Shown: positions 60,554 through 64,000 of the stretch, in pieces | How positions within the stretch are numbered: position 1 is the first letter of the stretch | How the letters are laid out: every line of letters begins with the position of its first letter | Origin: Arthrobacter sp. 24S4-2 | GTDB lineage: Bacteria > Actinomycetota > Actinomycetes > Actinomycetales > Micrococcaceae | Assembly (NCBI RefSeq): GCF_005280255.1 | Contig: NZ_CP040018.1 | Location: forward strand, 1,116,001 to 1,180,000 | DNA: 64,000 nucleotides | Reading direction: 5' to 3' | Position numbers and translations under genes: made by a program | The notes under the pieces: model-generated | What the model was told of the DNA's origin: nothing | The model's database searches: none | Seen by the model: the letters and a program-made list of their open reading frames with translations, nothing else

Positions 60554-60763
60554 ATGCAGTATGTCGTCCTGCAGGTGATTCTCAAAGAGAAACTCTGGGG
60601 AACCGGTTCGGGCAACCTGACCTCCCTAGAGAAGGCCATCAACGATCAGGCCGCCAAGGGCTATCGACTCCACACCATAACCACCGCCAGCAGCGGGAGC
60701 AAGGGATTGATCGGGGGCGGCGACCGCATTCAGGCGACGCTGGTGTTCGAGAGTCTAGGATGA
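60554..60763 (+). CDS. DUF4177-like small protein
   Basis: 69 residues. MQYVVLQVILKEKLWGTGSG and AKGYRLHTITTASSGSKGLI with the closing ATLVFESLG follow the small DUF4177 beta fold, known in actinobacteria and firmicutes without assigned function. GGAAGGAAG precedes the ATG by seven to ten bases. No membrane segment. It stands alone. Confidence 0.7.
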   Translation: MQYVVLQVILKEKLWGTGSGNLTSLEKAINDQAAKGYRLHTITTASSGSKGLIGGGDRIQATLVFESLG

Positions 60764-60957
60764 TCGCACATCGCGAAACGAGCTGTGGCGTCTGGATAGC
60801 CAGGCGCACTCCGACGAGCTGGGTGCCCGCTAAACGGTCCCTTACCGGACGTTGACTTAGCCTCTGAATGACCGGTGTGGCCGGAGAGCCTTCCCCATCT
60901 TTCGATCACTGCACTGTTGGGGCCAATCGAAACGCAACGTCATGGCGACCTGGGATT

Positions 60958-61452
60958 TCACCATCGGCCCTTCTTGATTGGTTGGGATTGTGTGTAGGAC
61001 TCGGGAAGCTTGGTCCTGGCCCCGGACATGCGAAGTGGATCAGGCGATCCTCGCCGGATGCGCTCTTTTCGACCGCGGTACACTACCGTCATTTCCCAGA
61101 TGAGGTAAACGGCCGCCAGGGCCATCAGCACTGCACCCAACAGGGTTGCCCACTGTGCACTCGCCTTTCCAACCGGATTAGTGATGAAGACGTAGATCAT
61201 GAGGCAGAGCATTGGCAACAGGAACAGCAGTCCGGGCAGGTTCTGCCACCACCGTGTACTTCCGTTCGGTGGGCCTCCCAGCTCTAATTTGGTGTAGCTG
61301 TGCAGGATCCCGTCTTCGGACAAATACAGGACCCGTTGCTCACCGCGGGCGAGAGCCGCTGTATGCTCGGCATGCACCGCATTATCGTGTTCCTGGTGGC
61401 TGCTGACTGCCATAGTTCCCGCAACATCCATAGTTCCCCCAACATCTAGCAT
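60958..61452 (-). CDS. Small membrane protein, hypothetical
   Basis: 164 residues from the ATG at 61452, with CGGAG eight bases upstream; later ATGs at 61431 and 61413 are possible. Two helices in the middle (LPGLLFLLPMLCLMIYVFI, WATLLGAVLMALAAVYLIWE) are flanked by charged ends. No family recognised. Composition differs from the flanking high-GC genes. Confidence 0.5.
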   Translation of the reverse strand: MLDVGGTMDVAGTMAVSSHQEHDNAVHAEHTAALARGEQRVLYLSEDGILHSYTKLELGGPPNGSTRWWQNLPGLLFLLPMLCLMIYVFITNPVGKASAQWATLLGAVLMALAAVYLIWEMTVVYRGRKERIRRGSPDPLRMSGARTKLPESYTQSQPIKKGRW

Positions 61453-61676
61453 TCTCCGGCCCTCAAGCCCCGATTTTACGGTCGTTTCTGAACTACCTCA
61501 CGCTCTTGATGTCCATGATTTTTTGAAGGACAGCACCACGGAACAAGTGACAGCCGTGAGAGTCAGAATCGTCAGTGATGCTAGAGCGGGATTTACCATC
61601 CCGGGACCAGATCGTATGAGTCGTTGCACCATCCCTTAGCGTGCTTCCGAACAGCTTCAAACATCGACACCTGACG

Positions 61677-62497
61677 TCACGCAGACGTGAACCGCGAGGC
61701 TACCGACTCACGCATCCTCGCCACATCAACGTCGCCGGCTGTCTGCTCTGTAAGCACTTTGGCTAACCGTTTTGGCCAGAGCACGTGAACGCCACGAGTC
61801 GAGAACGCGCCCCCGATCAGGGGCCAGTCTGCTTCGATGAAGCACATCGCCCCGGTGACCGGAACATCCCCGACGAGATCGCGCACGACGTCGACCTGTT
61901 TGAGCACCCCATCGACCAGTTTCGTGCAATCACGCCGGCCAACGAGGAGCTTCTCGACGCGTGGGCGAAGGATGCCACCCTCGATCTTCAGTTCAGGCCG
62001 TCCCTTGTACCGCTTGGCATCGATCACCCAGATCCCACCGGGAGTGATGGCGATGTGGTCGATGTTGGCCTTCGAGCCGGGGATGCGTCGGTCGTGGAGG
62101 ACAGCCAGGCCATCGGCGGCCAGGGCATTAAGCCGAGCGCCGAGGCGTTCCTCACCGATCGCGCCTCGATCCCAGGACTTGGTGTGCGACCGCTCGTCAG
62201 AAAGGGCGACTGCCAGGCCACCGAAGCGACCCCACTTATCGCGGAGCTTTTCCTCGTCCTTCGCCTTGCGGCGCTCATATTCGCGCCGGGCAGACGACCC
62301 GGCTACTCCGGACTCAGTGGACAACGACTCATCACAAGGTGGTTCCAAGTCGGGGACATAGTTTCCGTGGCCTCGGTGGCACACACCAAGCAGCGGATGG
62401 TCTTCGTCTCGCTCTCATAGATCGCTTCTGTCCCGGCCGGAAGAGAGGCACCGCACAGCCGACAGGCTCGGGCGTACCGGAGCCTCATCTGCTTCAC
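61677..62497 (-). pseudogene. NERD (nuclease-related) domain protein with Cys-pair N-terminus, one frameshift
   Basis: The frame from a GTG at 62497 (AAGGTG seven bases upstream) gives CRLCGASLPAGTEAIYESET then IRCLVCA, two CxxC knuckles that could bind zinc. After about TETMSPTWNHL the frame is lost. The rest, in another frame to 61677, is SSARREYERRKAKDEEKLRD, then GAIGEERLGARLNALAADGL, IDHIAITPGGIWVIDAKRYK (the NERD core with the Asp-x-Lys). Restored by one base the length is 273. NERD proteins are predicted nucleases or DNA-binding accessory proteins. The missing base may be a sequencing error. Confidence 0.7.
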
Positions 62498-62577
62498 GAG
62501 GAGGCACCTTGGATCACCGGCACGGACCCAGTCTGCTTGTAGATCACGGCGGTTAGTCCGCGGATACCCTTTGCCAT
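62494..62577 (-). CDS. 27-residue frame coupled to the NERD gene
   Basis: A short frame from the ATG at 62577 ends at a TGA overlapping the GTG of the NERD gene (GTGA). It opens MAKGIRGLTAVIYKQTGSV. The ribosome site is poor and there is no homology I can name, so it may be a leader peptide or chance. Confidence 0.25.
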   Translation of the reverse strand: MAKGIRGLTAVIYKQTGSVPVIQGASS

Positions 62578-62599
62578 GGCCCAATCTTCGCCCACGGCA

Positions 62600-63114
62600 G
62601 GAACTTTTTCGGGTGAGCCGCGCGTAGCGGCACCCAAAGACCTCGCGAACTGTCTCAGTAGAGGATGGCACACTGGGACACCTTGAGCGCGAGATGAAAC
62701 TCATTCGAGCGCTTGAATCCGACTGCGACTGTGAGCGTGGTGATTCTGCCGGCAGAGATGACATGGCCTTTCCCGGTGCTGCAGTTGACCACCACACCGC
62801 ATGCCGGAATCCGCCGAGCCCCCTTCCTTCTTGGCTGGGTGACGTAGCATTCTGAGACAACGACAGCCAGCCAGGTGTTTAGCAAGAAATTCAATGCCCT
62901 TGCAGCGCATCTGACTATGACCAAGGCAGAGTGGGGGAAATGAACGGACGTGTATTCGGAACTGCCCTGATGGGGACGCTATCAGCACCGGCGAGCCGGA
63001 GTTGACGATGACGACGGTGCAAGTGCGAGCGACTCCTCGTATCCTTCGGATTCGACCTTCGCTTTGGTGCCGACCACGACGACGGCGACGTCTGCCTGGC
63101 GGGGGAAACCCGCG
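62600..63114. other. Intergenic region without a supported gene
   Basis: A minus-strand frame 62655-62924 (89 residues, ending ITTLTVAVGFKRSNEFHLAL and KVSQCAIL) is the only one with some protein-like character, but lacks a ribosome site and a domain I recognise. Base composition is lower in GC than the genes to the right. No clear terminator is seen. Confidence 0.35.
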
Positions 63115-64000
63115 CTAGCCGCCGGTTCTGGGTGCGAGGAGGATCTGCACGGCCTCGATCCGTTTGCCCATACCCGACGTGCCCGCCGTTCCGCCGTCGG
63201 CGACCCATGACTGCCAGCCCAAATCTTGCACGTGGGCGCGGTAGTGGATCCTGTAATGGTTCGCCATCTCACCGGTCAGCCTGATTTCAAACGCTTCCAA
63301 ACGTAGCCCTTGCCCGACTGTGCCGATGGGATTGGCCGAGGATGTCCACGGCTGCCAGCCGATCGACTGCACATGCCCCCGCCACTCGATGTCCCCGGTA
63401 TAAGCCGTGCTGGACACGTTGAGGCGCAACGCCTCGACCCGAAGGGCCCGACCCGTGGTCCCGGCGACGGTCCCATCCGAAACGTTCGCCATCCAGCCGA
63501 GGTTCTGAACGTGGGCGGCGTACACGGCAGTGAATGCCGGTGCGACCTTCGGAACCAACTCGATCGTAACGGCCTCCACCCGCCGACCTTGCCCGACGGT
63601 GCCGGCCGTGGCTCCGTCGATCCCGTACGGCTGCCAGCCGACGTTCTCCACGTGGGCTCGATACCTGATGCTGTACTGCGAGGCCAGATCCCCCGTCAAC
63701 CGCAGCTGGAACGCCTCCAGGCGCAGACCGCGCCCGGTCGTTCCGATCGGGGACGCCGACGTCGTCCATGGCTGCCAGCCGATGTTCTGCACATGCCCCC
63801 TCCACAGAATGTCGCCCGACAGGCGGTCTCCTGCCACCGACAGACGCAACGCCTCCATCGGCAGTGACCGGCCGGTCGTTCCTGCGGTGGCGCCGTCCGA
63901 GACGCTCGACTGCCAGCCGATGGTCGCGACGTGGGCCTGGTAGACCCCGATGCACGTCATGTCGTAGTCGTAGGTGCCGTCGGTCCATTGCGCGATGTGG
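63115..64000 (-). CDS. ChW-repeat protein, 5' end outside window
   Basis: The frame is open at the right edge and ends at 63115, giving at least 295 residues. It starts within IAQWTDGTYDYD, which resembles the end of a GH25 or DUF1906 type glycosidase-like domain. Then come six clostridial hydrophobic-W (ChW) repeats, each with GWQPW or a variant (IGWQSSVSDG, IGWQPWTTSA, VGWQPYGIDG, LGWMANVSDG, IGWQPWTSSA, LGWQSWVADG) and GTTGRxLRxEA. ChW repeats bind the cell surface or other proteins, so this is likely a secreted enzyme with a C-terminal binding array. Confidence 0.8.
   Translation of the reverse strand, partial: HIAQWTDGTYDYDMTCIGVYQAHVATIGWQSSVSDGATAGTTGRSLPMEALRLSVAGDRLSGDILWRGHVQNIGWQPWTTSASPIGTTGRGLRLEAFQLRLTGDLASQYSIRYRAHVENVGWQPYGIDGATAGTVGQGRRVEAVTIELVPKVAPAFTAVYAAHVQNLGWMANVSDGTVAGTTGRALRVEALRLNVSSTAYTGDIEWRGHVQSIGWQPWTSSANPIGTVGQGLRLEAFEIRLTGEMANHYRIHYRAHVQDLGWQSWVADGGTAGTSGMGKRIEAVQILLAPRTGG

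Noticed and set aside
63310..63867. 185-residue plus-strand frame opposite the ChW repeats
   Set aside because: It mirrors the ChW repeat codons and has no independent similarity.
1..64000. tRNA or rRNA genes
   Set aside because: I found no cloverleaf with a T-loop GGTTCGA and matching acceptor ends, nor conserved rRNA stretches; a covariance search would be decisive.

Overview
The window is high-GC DNA with actinobacterial gene content. It contains a mycothiol-type DinB protein, secreted excalibur-domain proteins, an Arthrobacter-type levan fructotransferase homologue, many TTG/GTG starts and near-leaderless promoters. Everything points to a soil Micrococcaceae member (Arthrobacter/Pseudarthrobacter group). 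That assignment is inferred from gene content, not from a marker gene.

Layout. 1-9.5 kb holds small regulators and enzymes (MarR, DinB, an ArsR-SRPBCC fusion, a metabolite/H+ symporter, a VOC protein, a muconolactone-isomerase-like protein, a TDT transporter), an IS110 element, TetR, a Mug glycosylase and a scar of two broken genes. 9.6-13.7 kb is an FMN alpha-hydroxy-acid oxidase followed by a complete polar amino-acid ABC importer. 13.7-20.1 kb holds a CBS-domain CNNM/CorC membrane protein, recQ and a large FAD/4Fe-4S D-2-hydroxyacid dehydrogenase. 20.2-27.2 kb holds an ECF sigma factor with a coupled anti-sigma-like protein, a repetitive secreted protein, two membrane proteins with second copies elsewhere in the window, a LuxR regulator and a DJ-1/PfpI protein. 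27.2-27.7 kb is a graveyard with a recombinase tail and a recQ head. 27.9-30.0 kb encodes an exported DUF1524 nuclease and a PASTA lipoprotein, both ending in excalibur domains.

30.1-34.5 kb is the most interesting part. It is a compact, lower-GC operon on the minus strand that looks like a microcin C-type peptide-nucleotide antibiotic cluster. It has a 19-codon precursor ending in Asn, a 14-bp hairpin, an MccB-type ThiF adenylyltransferase, a small membrane protein, an HTTM-like membrane protein and an MFS exporter. A GNAT acetyltransferase diverges from it and is a possible immunity gene.

34.5-38 kb holds an FAD dehydrogenase, the second channel copy and a membrane protein. 38-45.8 kb is a fructan-utilisation locus: a Tat-exported levan fructotransferase-like GH32, a cytoplasmic GH32, a sugar ABC importer and a LacI repressor, with three LacI-type operators in the divergent promoter region. 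45.8-50 kb is an MFS-GAF-amidohydrolase operon with a divergent RpiR regulator. 50-60 kb holds the second copy of the 355-aa membrane protein, a DUF998 protein, a methyltransferase, a ThDP enzyme, an Lrp regulator, an aminotransferase and an APC permease. 60-64 kb is a patch of small genes, a frameshifted NERD protein and the 3' end of a ChW-repeat protein cut by the window edge.

At least nine single-base deletions break otherwise conserved genes, nearly all in C/G runs. Sequencing or assembly error is as likely as real gene decay, so the frameshifted genes are given with full spans.
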